A stretch of 64,000 nucleotides of DNA from Thermoanaerobacterales bacterium (GCA_012840135.1 DUMA01000014.1:1-64000); one strand, 5' to 3'. Numbered from the stretch's first letter, positions 17,680 through 26,421 are shown. The notes: generated from the letters alone by a model not told the origin. Made by a program: numbers and translations.

Positions 17680-18639
17680 ATGCTTAACATCTTTAAAACT
17701 GTCGAAAGCGGTGAACTGAAAAAACTTACATATTATGAAAAAGGTAGCTGGATACACATCGTGAATCCAACCGACGAAGAAGTTTCATTTGTCGAACAAA
17801 TTCTGAACGTACCCGCTGAAGTAATAAGGTACGCCCTGGACGAAGAGGAGAGTTCCCGCATAGATTATGACGACAATTACGTATTGATCATTACAAAAAT
17901 CCCTGTAATAAGCAACGACATATACGACACCCTGCCGCTGGGGATAATCATAACGGAAGACTGTTTCCTGACCGTCTGTTTGAATGACAACCCCATAATG
18001 GACGAGTTTATAAAAATCAGGCAAAAAGATTTTTATACTTATAAAAAGACCCGGTTTTTGCTTCAGTTTCTTTTTAAAACGGCCGTGTATTATTTGAGAT
18101 ACCTGAAACAAATCGATAAAAAGAGCGAAGAAATTGAGCAAAGGCTCCACCAGTCCATGAAGAATGAAGAGCTCATACAGCTCTTAAAGCTCGAAAAAAG
18201 CCTCGTCTATTTTACCACGTCTTTGAAAGCCAATGAAATTGTTATGGAAAAGCTGTTGAAATCCCGCCTCCTGAAAGGATTGCACGTACCGGTAAATAGC
18301 GGTCTCATCAAGATGTACGAAGAGGATGAGGATTTGCTGGAAGATGTAATAACCGAGAACAAACAGGCCATAGAGATGAGCGAAATTTACTCCAGCATTC
18401 TGAGCGGCACCATGGACGCTTATGCTTCGGTTATATCCAATAATTTGAATATAGTGATGAAATTTCTTACATCCATAACCATCGTTATTTCCATACCGAC
18501 CCTAATCGCAAGTTTATACGGCATGAATGTGCCGATTCCGTTCCAACAATCTCCTTTTGCTTTTACAGGGATTCTTGTGGCCTCATTTGTAATATCGCTG
18601 GTGACCGTAATCGTATTTATTAGATGGAAGATGTTTTAA
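17680..18639 (+). CDS. corA: CorA-family divalent cation transporter
   Basis: Magnesium/cobalt channel of the 2-TM-GxN family, 319 residues from the ATG at 17680, which has AAGGGGTG at good spacing. The long cytoplasmic part contains the helical LIQLLKLEKSLVYFTTSLKA region. The end has two membrane helices with the signature YGMNVP between them and a short basic tail. The frame is open far upstream, but that portion lacks a start signal and overlaps the D-threonine-aldolase-like gene antisense. It is monocistronic with a clear promoter. Confidence 0.93.
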   Translation: MLNIFKTVESGELKKLTYYEKGSWIHIVNPTDEEVSFVEQILNVPAEVIRYALDEEESSRIDYDDNYVLIITKIPVISNDIYDTLPLGIIITEDCFLTVCLNDNPIMDEFIKIRQKDFYTYKKTRFLLQFLFKTAVYYLRYLKQIDKKSEEIEQRLHQSMKNEELIQLLKLEKSLVYFTTSLKANEIVMEKLLKSRLLKGLHVPVNSGLIKMYEEDEDLLEDVITENKQAIEMSEIYSSILSGTMDAYASVISNNLNIVMKFLTSITIVISIPTLIASLYGMNVPIPFQQSPFAFTGILVASFVISLVTVIVFIRWKMF

Positions 18640-18655
18640 CTTAAAAGACTATTTT

Positions 18656-19528
18656 TTACGGCACAAGATTCATGGATTTCATCTTTTCAAGACACATTTC
18701 CAGGGCTTCTTCCCACGGCGGAAGTTTAATGCCCAGCGTAGCCTCCAGTGCAAGGTTGTGCATGGCCACATACCGCTGTCTTACGGCAGGCCGATTCATG
18801 TTCACATCCGAGGCCGGAATCAGATTGGAGTCATCCATCCCCAAAAATCTCAGCACTGCCTTATGAAATTCATATCTGGAAGCCGAACCGGAATTGGATA
18901 CATGATATATGCCGTAATACTTGGTCTCGATCAACCTTTCAATGACATCGGCCACCATGTCCACGTAGGTAGGCTGGCTGTACTGGTCGGCCCCGGCCAC
19001 CACTTTTTCTCCATTTTTAATTTTGCCCACGGTTTTTAAAATGATATTATCCTGAGGCTTGCCGGTATATCCAAACAGAAGCGGCAGGCGCACGATAAAA
19101 TAATTTTTTATGAGGCTCATGGTGATTTGCTCCCCCATGAGCTTTGTCTGTCCGTAGACATTTACCGGGTTGGGCTTCTCGTATTCATAATATGGCGCCC
19201 TCTTTTCCCCGTCAAACACCGACTCGGTGGATATGTACAGCATCTTTGCCCCGGTTTTTTGGGCCGCCAGGGCTACATTCCTGACACCGATACAGTTTAC
19301 AAGATACGCCATCCTCGGGTCCTTTTCGGCAGTATCCGGGTCCTTTATGGCAGCGGCGTGAACTACCACATCCGGATTAAAATCATCTATTTTCCCAATA
19401 ATATCACCCGCATCGGTGATATCCCCGTCGGCTCTGCCTTTTAGCGCCTTTACTTCATGATTTTTTTGGACGGCATTGCAGATGGCCTCTCCTAGAAGCC
19501 CCGATGCACCGGTAACTAAGACTCTCAT
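18656..19528 (-). CDS. NAD(P)-dependent sugar reductase, dTDP-4-dehydrorhamnose reductase-like
   Basis: Extended short-chain dehydrogenase of the RfbD (RmlD) family, 290 residues. The nucleotide-binding motif GASGLLGEAI follows the start; VVHAAAIKDPDTAEKDP and the catalytic YGQTKLMGEQ (Tyr-x3-Lys) are clear. The start at 19528 is chosen because AAGGGTG lies upstream and the glycine motif is then N-terminal. No other rhamnose genes are nearby, so a stand-alone SDR with another sugar-nucleotide substrate is possible. It is convergent with corA, 16 bp apart. Confidence 0.82.
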   Translation of the reverse strand: MRVLVTGASGLLGEAICNAVQKNHEVKALKGRADGDITDAGDIIGKIDDFNPDVVVHAAAIKDPDTAEKDPRMAYLVNCIGVRNVALAAQKTGAKMLYISTESVFDGEKRAPYYEYEKPNPVNVYGQTKLMGEQITMSLIKNYFIVRLPLLFGYTGKPQDNIILKTVGKIKNGEKVVAGADQYSQPTYVDMVADVIERLIETKYYGIYHVSNSGSASRYEFHKAVLRFLGMDDSNLIPASDVNMNRPAVRQRYVAMHNLALEATLGIKLPPWEEALEMCLEKMKSMNLVP

Positions 19529-19621
19529 AGTAAGTATCACCCTTCCCTTTACTGTGTCTTTTAATTCCAGTATAACATAATTCAAAATTTTTATCCAACA
19601 TTTCGGTTCATAAAATAAGTC

Positions 19622-19651
19622 TTGGACCAGCAATCAAAATTTTGTTATAAT
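19622..19651 (+). promoter_or_regulatory. sigma-A type promoter of the diguanylate cyclase gene
   Basis: TTGGAC (19622-19627), 18-base spacer, TATAAT (19646-19651); a GAGGGGG ribosome site follows before the ATG at 19697. Confidence 0.65.
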
Positions 19652-19696
19652 AACATAAAAATTGTTCCCAAAGGCTAATAGAGGGGGTAGGACCAT

Positions 19697-20884
19697 ATGA
19701 GGATTGTTTTTTCCAAACTGGTTGGTAACACTTCCAATTTTCCGCTACAATACAGATTTTTCCACGTCATTGCCCTTATAGGGTTTTTCATGTCTTTTTC
19801 GGCAAGTATAATAAACTATCTATTAGATCTTGGAATCTTTACGGTAATTATCCCTTTTGTTTGCGGTATCATATCGATTTATCTTTATTATTTATCAATG
19901 TACAAAAAAAAGTACACACTTTCAGTATATTTAGCTCTCATCATGTTGACTTTTATATTTTTTCCCACAATGTGGTTAATCAACGGCGGGTCCTTCGGAA
20001 GCATCCCCTATTATCTGATAGTATATTCCGCATTTATTGCCGTTTTGCTAAAAGGTTTTAAAAGAGTGCTGGCCATTATTCTGTTTTTAGGAACCATCAT
20101 GGCTCTTTTTATATTTGAATACAAATTTCCCTGGTTTGTTCATGGATATGATTCAATCTTATCCAGATACTTAGATGTGTTTTTCGGATTTATTATTGCC
20201 GTCATTTTCAATGCAGTGACCATGGCAGCGGTAATAAACGGTTACAACATGGAACATGAGCGGGTCATATTATATCTGAGCGAAGTGGAAAAACAGAGAA
20301 AAGAAATAGAACAAAAAAATTACCTTCTCGAAAAAAACAACGAAGAGCTGAAAGAAGCAAAACAAAAAACGGAACAGCTGAACCTTAAGCTCAGGGAAAT
20401 CTCAGTCATCGACAGCCTGACCGGTACATATAACCGGAGGTATCTTCTGAAATGTCTGAATTCGCTAAGAAAAACAGCTGAGAAATATGGCCAAACATTT
20501 TCTGTTATTCTCCTGGATATAGACCATTTCAAAGCAATCAACGATACTTTTGGACACGTTGCAGGTGACAAGGTTTTGAAAAAAGTATGCAGGACCATAA
20601 AGAACAACATTAGAGAAACGGATATATTCGGTCGTCTGGGCGGTGAGGAATTCATGGTGATTTTGCCTGAAACTCATAAAGAGCAAGCATTTGTTGTAGC
20701 CGAAAGAATAAGGCAGGATATTTCAAATATAACCTGGGCGGGTCAGGATATGAAAATAACCGTCAGCGGTGGTGTCTATCAATACAACAATGAAAAATTA
20801 ATCGAGCTTTTAAAAAAAGTGGATAACTTCCTTTACCAGGCGAAAAACAGCGGAAGAAATAGAATAGAATCAGATATCTCCTGA
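19697..20884 (+). CDS. membrane-bound diguanylate cyclase
   Basis: Makes cyclic di-GMP from two GTP. It has 395 residues. About six hydrophobic segments fill residues 20-185, then a coiled coil (EKQRKEIEQKNYLLEKNNEE) leads to a C-terminal GGDEF domain with DSLTGTYNRRYL, LLDIDHFKAINDTFGH and the active-site loop FGRLGGEEFMV. RETD five residues before the loop matches the RxxD inhibitory site, so product feedback is likely. The membrane part is not a sensor family I recognise. It ends 15 bp inside a small minus-strand gene. Confidence 0.92.
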   Translation: MRIVFSKLVGNTSNFPLQYRFFHVIALIGFFMSFSASIINYLLDLGIFTVIIPFVCGIISIYLYYLSMYKKKYTLSVYLALIMLTFIFFPTMWLINGGSFGSIPYYLIVYSAFIAVLLKGFKRVLAIILFLGTIMALFIFEYKFPWFVHGYDSILSRYLDVFFGFIIAVIFNAVTMAAVINGYNMEHERVILYLSEVEKQRKEIEQKNYLLEKNNEELKEAKQKTEQLNLKLREISVIDSLTGTYNRRYLLKCLNSLRKTAEKYGQTFSVILLDIDHFKAINDTFGHVAGDKVLKKVCRTIKNNIRETDIFGRLGGEEFMVILPETHKEQAFVVAERIRQDISNITWAGQDMKITVSGGVYQYNNEKLIELLKKVDNFLYQAKNSGRNRIESDIS

Positions 20885-21116
20885 CGGACTTTTTCTGATA
20901 TCCTTCAAAATTTCCATTATCTCCTGCCGGTAAGATTCCAGAGAGCCCACATAACCCCATCCTCTCACCGTCTGATATATGCCGTTGTAGACAATATCAT
21001 GATAAGATCTTATCACGTGCGGTATACTCCGCTCGGTCAATATGGAATCCAGAAAGACGCGCTTCAATCTCATTTTCCAACACGGCAATTTTAATGTATT
21101 TTTCGTTTTCTTCCAT
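20870..21116 (-). pseudogene. small conserved-looking gene with a +1 frameshift
   Basis: From ATG at 21116 one frame reads MEENEKYIKIAVLENEIEAR. Near 21052-21060 the sense continues in the next frame as FLDSILTERSIPHVIRSYHD, then YNGIYQTVRGWGYVGS and LKDIRKS. Removing one C in the sequence GCGCGTCTTTCTGG joins them into a single protein of about 81 residues whose layout fits a single compact domain. I do not know its function. It is either a recent pseudogene or a base-call error in the assembly. The 3' end overlaps the diguanylate cyclase by 15 bp. Confidence 0.5.
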
Positions 21117-21160
21117 AATATCTCATATCCAGTTTCAGATTTCTTAATACCCATCACACA

Positions 21161-21210
21161 AGAGCATGCATTTGATACGTTTCTGGACGAAGTTTAAATG
21201 CATCTGCTCT
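21161..21210. other. long stem-loop upstream of the RNA methyltransferase gene
   Basis: AGAGCA-TGCATTT (21161-21173) pairs with AAATGCA-TC-TGCTCT (21196-21210), 13 pairs with a 2-base bulge, around a 22-base loop. No T-run follows on the plus strand. The remainder of the gap 21117-21397 shows no further structure. Role unknown. Confidence 0.4.
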
Positions 21211-21397
21211 AGACGGACTTGCTCATTAGCTTATTATATCACAATTTTTACATAATTATCGAGTAAACATTAAAAATAGCCTCACAGATTTTGTATCTTA
21301 TGCATAATCTGGTATAATTGTCATGGTAGCAGGTTTAACAGATATATGAATACCGCCTTACCCAGATTAAAACTGAATGATTGGAGAATAAGCTAAA

Positions 21398-22543
21398 ATG
21401 ACAGAAGTAGAATTGGTGGCGCCAACACTTTTCGGGATAGAGTCTGTGGCAGCCCGGGAACTGAAAAAGCTGGGATATACGAATGTAAAAGTGGAAGACG
21501 GCAGGGTAACCTTTAAAGGCGATGAGACTGCCATATGCCGGGCGAACCTATGGCTTCGAACCGCCGAGCGGGTACTGGTGAAAGTAGGAGAGTTTAAAGC
21601 CACTACCTTTGACGAGCTCTTTGAAGGCACTAAAGCATTGCCCTGGGATGAGTGGATACCCATGGAGGCAGCATTCCCCGTAAAAGGCCATTCCCTAAAA
21701 TCAAAGCTCTTCAGCGTACCCGATTGTCAGGCCATAGTGAAAAAGGCTGTTGTGGAAAAACTCAAGAATAAATACAAAAAGAATTGGTTTGAGGAAAAAG
21801 GCCCCCTTTACCGCATTCAGTTTTCTCTCATGAAGGATAGGGCCACGCTGATGATAGACACCAGCGGAGAAGGACTGCACAAAAGGGGATACCGGGCCCT
21901 TTCCAATGAAGCTCCGTTAAGGGAAACTCTTGCATCCGCTATGGTGCAGTTATCGGGCTGGAAATATGACAGGCCCCTTCTTGATCCCTTCTGCGGTTCT
22001 GGCACCATACCCATCGAAGCAGCTCTCATCGGAGCCAACATCGCTCCAGGAATCGATAGGGAATTCGCTGCGGAAAAATGGCCCAATATCCCCAGAAAAC
22101 TCTGGTGGGATGCTAGAAAAGAGGCCCACGAATCTATAATAAAGAATGTGAATCTTCAAATCTTCGGCTCCGACATCGATGAAAAGGCTGTTAAACTTTC
22201 TACGGATAATGCCCGAAAGGCCAATGTAGATCAATACATTACTTTTGAAAAAAAAGATGTGAGAAACATAATTCCTCCGGACAACTATGGATGCATCATC
22301 TGCAACCCGCCCTACGGCGAAAGGCTTGGAGAATTAAAAGAAGTTGAAAAACTTTACAGGGATATGGGTCATATATTTAAAAAGCTCGATACCTGGTCTT
22401 ACTATATCCTTGCATCTCACGAGGGTTTTGAAAGACTCTTCGGCAGAAAGGCGGATAAAAACCGAAAGCTCTATAACGGCATGATAAAATGCTATTACTA
22501 CCAATATTTTGGGCCAAGGCCGAAAGGGAACATAAATGCCTAA
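21398..22543 (+). CDS. THUMP-domain class I SAM-dependent RNA methyltransferase (RlmL/YpsC type)
   Basis: Predicted 23S rRNA guanine-N2 methyltransferase, 381 residues. The N-terminal part starts MTEVELVAPTLFGIES and continues into a THUMP domain at about residues 45-155. The catalytic domain has LLDPFCGSGTIPIEAALIG (SAM binding), IFGSDIDEKAV and CNPPYGERLG (the NPPY catalytic motif). Length and order match Bacillus YpsC. TTGGAG lies upstream of the ATG. It overlaps the convergent nuclease gene by 4 bp. Confidence 0.92.
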   Translation: MTEVELVAPTLFGIESVAARELKKLGYTNVKVEDGRVTFKGDETAICRANLWLRTAERVLVKVGEFKATTFDELFEGTKALPWDEWIPMEAAFPVKGHSLKSKLFSVPDCQAIVKKAVVEKLKNKYKKNWFEEKGPLYRIQFSLMKDRATLMIDTSGEGLHKRGYRALSNEAPLRETLASAMVQLSGWKYDRPLLDPFCGSGTIPIEAALIGANIAPGIDREFAAEKWPNIPRKLWWDARKEAHESIIKNVNLQIFGSDIDEKAVKLSTDNARKANVDQYITFEKKDVRNIIPPDNYGCIICNPPYGERLGELKEVEKLYRDMGHIFKKLDTWSYYILASHEGFERLFGRKADKNRKLYNGMIKCYYYQYFGPRPKGNINA

Positions 22544-23604
22544 ACTTTTGTCCACCGGCTTTTCTTACCCCTACCCATTGAAGTAATCAATCCTTCTTTT
22601 TTAAGGTCCCTCAGCACCCTTTTAATGGTGCTATCTGGGGCATCTGGAAATCTATCTTTTAATTCCGCCGAGGTGAATTCACTTATCGATTCATCCAGGA
22701 TATATTCTCTAATATCATAATAAATGCCTCCCTTAAAGTCCGGCGGTGGCCCGTATTCTTCAGCTATTTCGGCCACCTTCTCCGGCAGGGCGTCCCTTTC
22801 ATGGGATTCAATAGCTTGAAAAAATCTCAAGGTCCATTCATTCGCCAGCTTCCTGTTGCCCGCAAATACTATCTTGGTGCCGGGATGCAGTGCGGAAAGC
22901 TCTGCCAGGACTTTAGCCGCATATGTCGGAGTATAAACTGTCAGTTTTTTCGGATTCAAGAAATCAGAGTAATTGGCCTCCACCACCAGCGCCGAATGAG
23001 CGTACGCTTCCAGTTCTCCAAGTTTTTGGTGCAGTATGGCTATATCATTAAAGTTGCTTCTGAGGTTCTCGAAGGTCTTCCTTTCCACCACCGCCGCAAT
23101 CCCGTCATCCCTCAATAGAGCATAATCGCCAGCCGGGAGGGCTTTTCTCTCCACGACGCATTCTTGAAATTTCCAGGGGTATTTTTCGTTGATATCTATC
23201 AGCACGTGAATCCTTGCATCTCCTCTGGCGGTGAGCTTTACCCTGGGCTTTCTCTCCTTTAATCCCTGCTGGGTTCTCCAGAATATCTGCTCGTACTCCC
23301 CTTGCTTTGTCTTATATTTCTTTTTTAAAAATAAAAATTCGCACCTTTTGTTGGTAGGCCTGTCCAGAACCACCGAAAGGCGCTTGCCATAGCGGTTTAA
23401 AGATACCACTGGCACCCGCTCTATCTCTTCCAAAGGGTTTGAATAATCCTCCAGATCCCTCAAACAAAAGATCTGACTTCCGGCTCCAGGCCACCTGCTT
23501 TGAACCCGCAGGCAAAGGAGAGTCTTATTTTCTTTTTTTATGCTGAGCCTGTAAGGGAATTTATTATTATCCGTCGACTCAAGAATCCACCACAGATAAT
23601 TCAT
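22540..23604 (-). CDS. ERCC4 (XPF/Mus81-type) nuclease domain protein with winged-helix C-terminus
   Basis: Predicted structure-specific DNA endonuclease of 354 residues from 23604. An unrecognised N-terminal region of about 130 residues (YLWWILESTDNNKFPYRL, LRVQSRWPGAGSQIFCLRD) precedes the ERCC4 domain, which has VLIDINEKYPW, the LPAGDYAL turn and the active-site VVERKTFENL. The last 60 residues (ELKDRFPDAPDSTIKRVL, LKKEGLITSMGRGKKS) look like a winged helix. The frame is open to 23703 without a ribosome site; 23604 has a GGGAG at somewhat long spacing and begins MNYLWW. The archaeal and eukaryotic relatives cut branched DNA; the bacterial role is not established. Confidence 0.8.
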   Translation of the reverse strand: MNYLWWILESTDNNKFPYRLSIKKENKTLLCLRVQSRWPGAGSQIFCLRDLEDYSNPLEEIERVPVVSLNRYGKRLSVVLDRPTNKRCEFLFLKKKYKTKQGEYEQIFWRTQQGLKERKPRVKLTARGDARIHVLIDINEKYPWKFQECVVERKALPAGDYALLRDDGIAAVVERKTFENLRSNFNDIAILHQKLGELEAYAHSALVVEANYSDFLNPKKLTVYTPTYAAKVLAELSALHPGTKIVFAGNRKLANEWTLRFFQAIESHERDALPEKVAEIAEEYGPPPDFKGGIYYDIREYILDESISEFTSAELKDRFPDAPDSTIKRVLRDLKKEGLITSMGRGKKSRWTKV

Positions 23605-23782
23605 CGATATATTATAGCTCCCTTTTTTTAGTGCTTTATTGCCTCCAAACGTCAAACACACTTTAGTCGGTATATGCTTTTGCCCCTTTATAAAAGGCAT
23701 CAATTAAATTATACGTTTTTATAATGATTCATACAAGCCAGTATAAAACAAAATATGTTATCCATAAGCAAAAATTTCATCA

Positions 23783-24016
23783 ATGCGGAACAAAAAGGCA
23801 GAACATATCCTGATTATATTGTTGGAAGCGATTGACCAGAACCCCGATAAAGAGATGGAAACGATAATACTAAAATTAAATCCACATTATATGGTTTCAA
23901 GATACCCGGATGCTGCTGGAGGCCCTAGCCATAAGATGTATAACGAGCAAATTGCTCTGGAGTTTTTGAAAGAAACTGAGAGGGTGCTGGAATGGTTAAG
24001 ACAAAAAATGAAATAA
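23783..24016 (+). pseudogene. HEPN-domain protein, C-terminal part only
   Basis: A 77-residue frame with LNPHYMVSRYPDAAGG and LKETERVLEWLRQKM, the C-terminal helices of the HEPN domain that pairs with minimal nucleotidyltransferases. The first helices (about 50 residues) seen in full HEPN proteins are missing, and the upstream 80 bases give no continuation in any frame that I could fit. No ribosome site precedes the ATG. It overlaps the following nucleotidyltransferase gene by 25 bp, the normal arrangement of such toxin-antitoxin pairs. I read it as a truncated remnant. Confidence 0.55.
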
Positions 24017-24320
24017 TTAAAATGATAAATGACTATATATCGAAGTTGAGCGATTACGAAAAAATAGATAGAGTTATCATGTTTGGTTCATATGCAAGAA
24101 ATGAAGCATTGAGCTCCAGCGATGTGGATATTTTTTGGTGGTGTCCCGGGACTTTAAAGATATGAGTTTCTTTGAAAGGCTGGAACTGCTCCAAAGGTTA
24201 TGGAGTTACGACATAGGTGCCGATATACTGGGATATACTCCCGAGGAAATTGAGGAAAAATCGAAAAAAATCAGCTTTGTGTCGGAAATATTAAAAACGG
24301 GTATAGATATTTTTCAATAG
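23992..24320 (+). pseudogene. minimal nucleotidyltransferase (MNT) with frameshift
   Basis: Antitoxin-type nucleotidyltransferase of an HEPN/MNT pair. The first frame reads from ATG 23992 through VIMFGSYARNEALSSSDVDI, with the catalytic GS-x-D-x-D motif complete. At the T6 run (24131-24136) the sense shifts to a second frame, VVSRDFKDMSFFERLELLQR, that ends at 24320. Changing the run by one added or two removed T would restore one protein of about 109 residues. It could be decay, slippage or an assembly error. The end overlaps the convergent HAD gene by 50 bp. Confidence 0.6.
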
Positions 24321-25116
24321 CCCAGGCAGCACCCCTATCTTGAAATCCCGGGGGAGTAACTTGAACATGGGGAGGAAGCTCCGGCAAATGCTCAGAATGC
24401 CTGACAAATACCGAATGACCAGCAAAGGCCAGCATGGGGATATCGGTCTCCCCATCCCCCACCGCCAGCACTTCCTCGGGCAAAATTCCAAGTTTTTCGC
24501 ACAGGATCTTAAGGCTGCGACCTTTGTCGCACCGGCCGCTGTTTATCTCGCAAATATAAGGGTACGAGCGGCTGCAATTTAGATGAGATAGGCTCGGCGG
24601 CCACATATCAAGAATTTCTCGGGCACGATCTTCAGATCCGGTTATCAGCATAACTTTAGTAACCTTCTGCCGTGGAATATCTTCAGGATTTTTGGCTTCC
24701 CTTACTCGAATCATATCAAAAACCTCAAATTGTTTCATAACATAATCCCTATCCACGCAAGCATTCAGATAAAAATGGATTATGTCGGGTTGAAATATGC
24801 CGGCCACCGCTCCGGAAAGTTGAGTGCTGAATTTTATAACACCGTCAGCGTCTTCCGGGGCGAGAAAGTCTTCCCATATCAATTGATCTCCGGAATATAT
24901 CAAGGCGCCGTTGTTTGCAATCAGCAGAGTTTCGTGATCAAGCCCCAGAACCTCCGCGATTTTTTTCACTCCATCTCGATGCCTGCCCGTGACAAGGGCT
25001 ACCTTAATACCGTTCGAAAGAGCTTTTTTTACTGCCATCTCGTTGGCCGGTGATACTACATTATTACCATCCACCAGTGTTCCATCCACATCAAGGGCAA
25101 TTAATTTAATCATCAT
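24271..25116 (-). CDS. Cof-type HAD hydrolase
   Basis: Haloacid-dehalogenase superfamily phosphatase with a C2B cap, 281 residues. Motif I IALDVDGTLVDG is N-terminal (nucleophile Asp9, Asp11). LVTGR is motif II, RCDKGRSLKIL holds the motif III lysine, and AVGDGETDIPML is motif IV. It would dephosphorylate a sugar phosphate or cofactor phosphate. The tail beyond residue 255 overlaps the frameshifted nucleotidyltransferase gene. It is divergent from superoxide dismutase; the gap 25117-25423 holds a promoter region and one doubtful ORF. Confidence 0.9.
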   Translation of the reverse strand: MMIKLIALDVDGTLVDGNNVVSPANEMAVKKALSNGIKVALVTGRHRDGVKKIAEVLGLDHETLLIANNGALIYSGDQLIWEDFLAPEDADGVIKFSTQLSGAVAGIFQPDIIHFYLNACVDRDYVMKQFEVFDMIRVREAKNPEDIPRQKVTKVMLITGSEDRAREILDMWPPSLSHLNCSRSYPYICEINSGRCDKGRSLKILCEKLGILPEEVLAVGDGETDIPMLAFAGHSVFVRHSEHLPELPPHVQVTPPGFQDRGAAWAIEKYLYPFLIFPTQS

Positions 25117-25382
25117 TAGTTCACCACTTAACTAATTTTATACTTAGCTTTCTGCTCTTTAGAGTCTTTATAGAGCGAGGCTGATAGAGTCCTCCAGATC
25201 CAGACCACGCAAAATTGCTGCCCTGCAAAAATATTTGCAAAATCCGAATCGTCATATGCGCAATGACCACCATCTCATTAAAAGCCTTAGCTCTTATTTC
25301 TGGCAGGGATTCAATAAACATACCAGTATAAAGCATTATATTCAGCTTTTTTATAATATCAGAATACAATATATTATAGACT

Positions 25383-25399
25383 TTATCAATCATTGATAA
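25383..25399. promoter_or_regulatory. perfect palindrome before sod, Fur/PerR-like
   Basis: TTATCAAT-C-ATTGATAA, eight-base arms around one base, about 25-40 bases before the start codon and just after a TATTAT -10-like hexamer (25372-25377). Its size, spacing and AT-richness resemble 7-1-7 boxes of the Fur/PerR family, known to control oxidative-stress genes. The assignment is inference. Confidence 0.5.
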
Positions 25400-25423
25400 T
25401 AACTTTTGGGAGGTTTTAAGGAC

Positions 25424-26047
25424 ATGTCAATTTCAAGCAGGGCCATAAACCCAATTTCGCTCAACCCCAAGTTACTTTCCATGCCCGGCTTTTCGGAGCG
25501 CCAGATTTTGGAACATTTCAACGTGCTTTACAAAGGCTATGTAAATAAGATAAATGAAATCCGGGAAAAGCTTCAGTTCGCCATTCGCCAGGAAGCCAAT
25601 GCGACTTACAGTGAATACAGAGGCCTCAAAAAAGGAGAAACTTTTGCCATGGATGGTGTCATATTGCACGAACTTTACTTTGAAAACCTGGGTGGCTTTG
25701 GAGGTATGCCTGAAGGAAGCCTGCTGCGCCGGATCGAAAATGATTTTGGCTCCTTTAACGACTGGCTCCAGGATTTCAGAGCAGCGGGGATGGCGGCCAG
25801 AGGGTGGGTGGTGCTTGCTTTTAACCCCCGCGATAGGCGCATTCACAATTACCTTCAGGACGCCCATGACCAAGGCGTTATAATCAATACTGCAGCCCTG
25901 TTGGTGCTGGATGTCTACGAACATGCCTACTTCATAGACTACGGCACCAGAAAGGCCGAATATATCACCGCATTCATACAAAACATTGATTGGTCAGCAG
26001 CAGAAAGAAGGTGGGAAAAGTTGAAAACGCAACCGGATCCTTCTTGA
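25424..26047 (+). CDS. sod: iron/manganese superoxide dismutase
   Basis: Converts superoxide to oxygen and peroxide. It has 207 residues from ATG 25424 (GGGAGG upstream). All four metal ligands of the family are visible: His31 in LEHFNVLYKGYV, His82 in GVILHELYF, and Asp163 with His167 in LVLDVYEHAYFIDYG. The second-shell His of the HxxxHH segment is replaced (LY in its place), an unusual variant of the first helix. Its C-terminal coding sequence is partly duplicated 1.4 kb downstream. Metal choice cannot be read from the sequence. Confidence 0.92.
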   Translation: MSISSRAINPISLNPKLLSMPGFSERQILEHFNVLYKGYVNKINEIREKLQFAIRQEANATYSEYRGLKKGETFAMDGVILHELYFENLGGFGGMPEGSLLRRIENDFGSFNDWLQDFRAAGMAARGWVVLAFNPRDRRIHNYLQDAHDQGVIINTAALLVLDVYEHAYFIDYGTRKAEYITAFIQNIDWSAAERRWEKLKTQPDPS

Positions 26048-26052
26048 CTCCA

Positions 26053-26421
26053 TTATTTATCGACATTATCAGTATTATCAGACCAGTAACTTGTACCTAA
26101 AAGTATATCAATGAGTTTTAATTGTTCTTCGAGTTTTTCTCTATCTGCAGAATCACTTTTTCTTGCCTCAAAGCCGTATCCCTCAAGTTCCCATGAAAAA
26201 GATTTAAAATGGAAGACATCCTTTCTTCTTTTTATTTCAAAAACAATATTTTCTATTTCCGAATATCTGATATCATTGTTTTCTCTCCATTTTTTATAAG
26301 TTTCTAAATCAGCCAGGCCTTTAATAGATTCCGCTATTTTTAGACGGTATTCATTTTTTTCCAAACCGGCTTTATTAAGCTTTATAAAATTTTTATAATT
26401 CTTGCAAAACTGTCTATACAT
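26053..26421 (-). CDS. hypothetical protein, 122 residues
   Basis: I do not recognise this protein. It is charged and mostly helical in appearance, starting MYRQFCKNYKNFIKLNKAGL and ending DILLGTSYWSDNTDNVDK, with FHFKSFSWELEGYGFEARK in the middle. The start at 26421 has GAGGAG at 7-base spacing; the frame opens 5 codons earlier. It is AT-rich like the HicAB genes next to it and unlike the flanking sod and ZIP genes, which suggests an acquired segment. It is convergent with sod, 5 bp apart. Confidence 0.6.
   Translation of the reverse strand: MYRQFCKNYKNFIKLNKAGLEKNEYRLKIAESIKGLADLETYKKWRENNDIRYSEIENIVFEIKRRKDVFHFKSFSWELEGYGFEARKSDSADREKLEEQLKLIDILLGTSYWSDNTDNVDK

Noticed and set aside
25121-25393. 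90-codon ORF on the minus strand between the HAD gene and sod
   Set aside because: No ribosome site, no recognisable domain, odd hydrophobic composition, and it spans the sod promoter and operator region.
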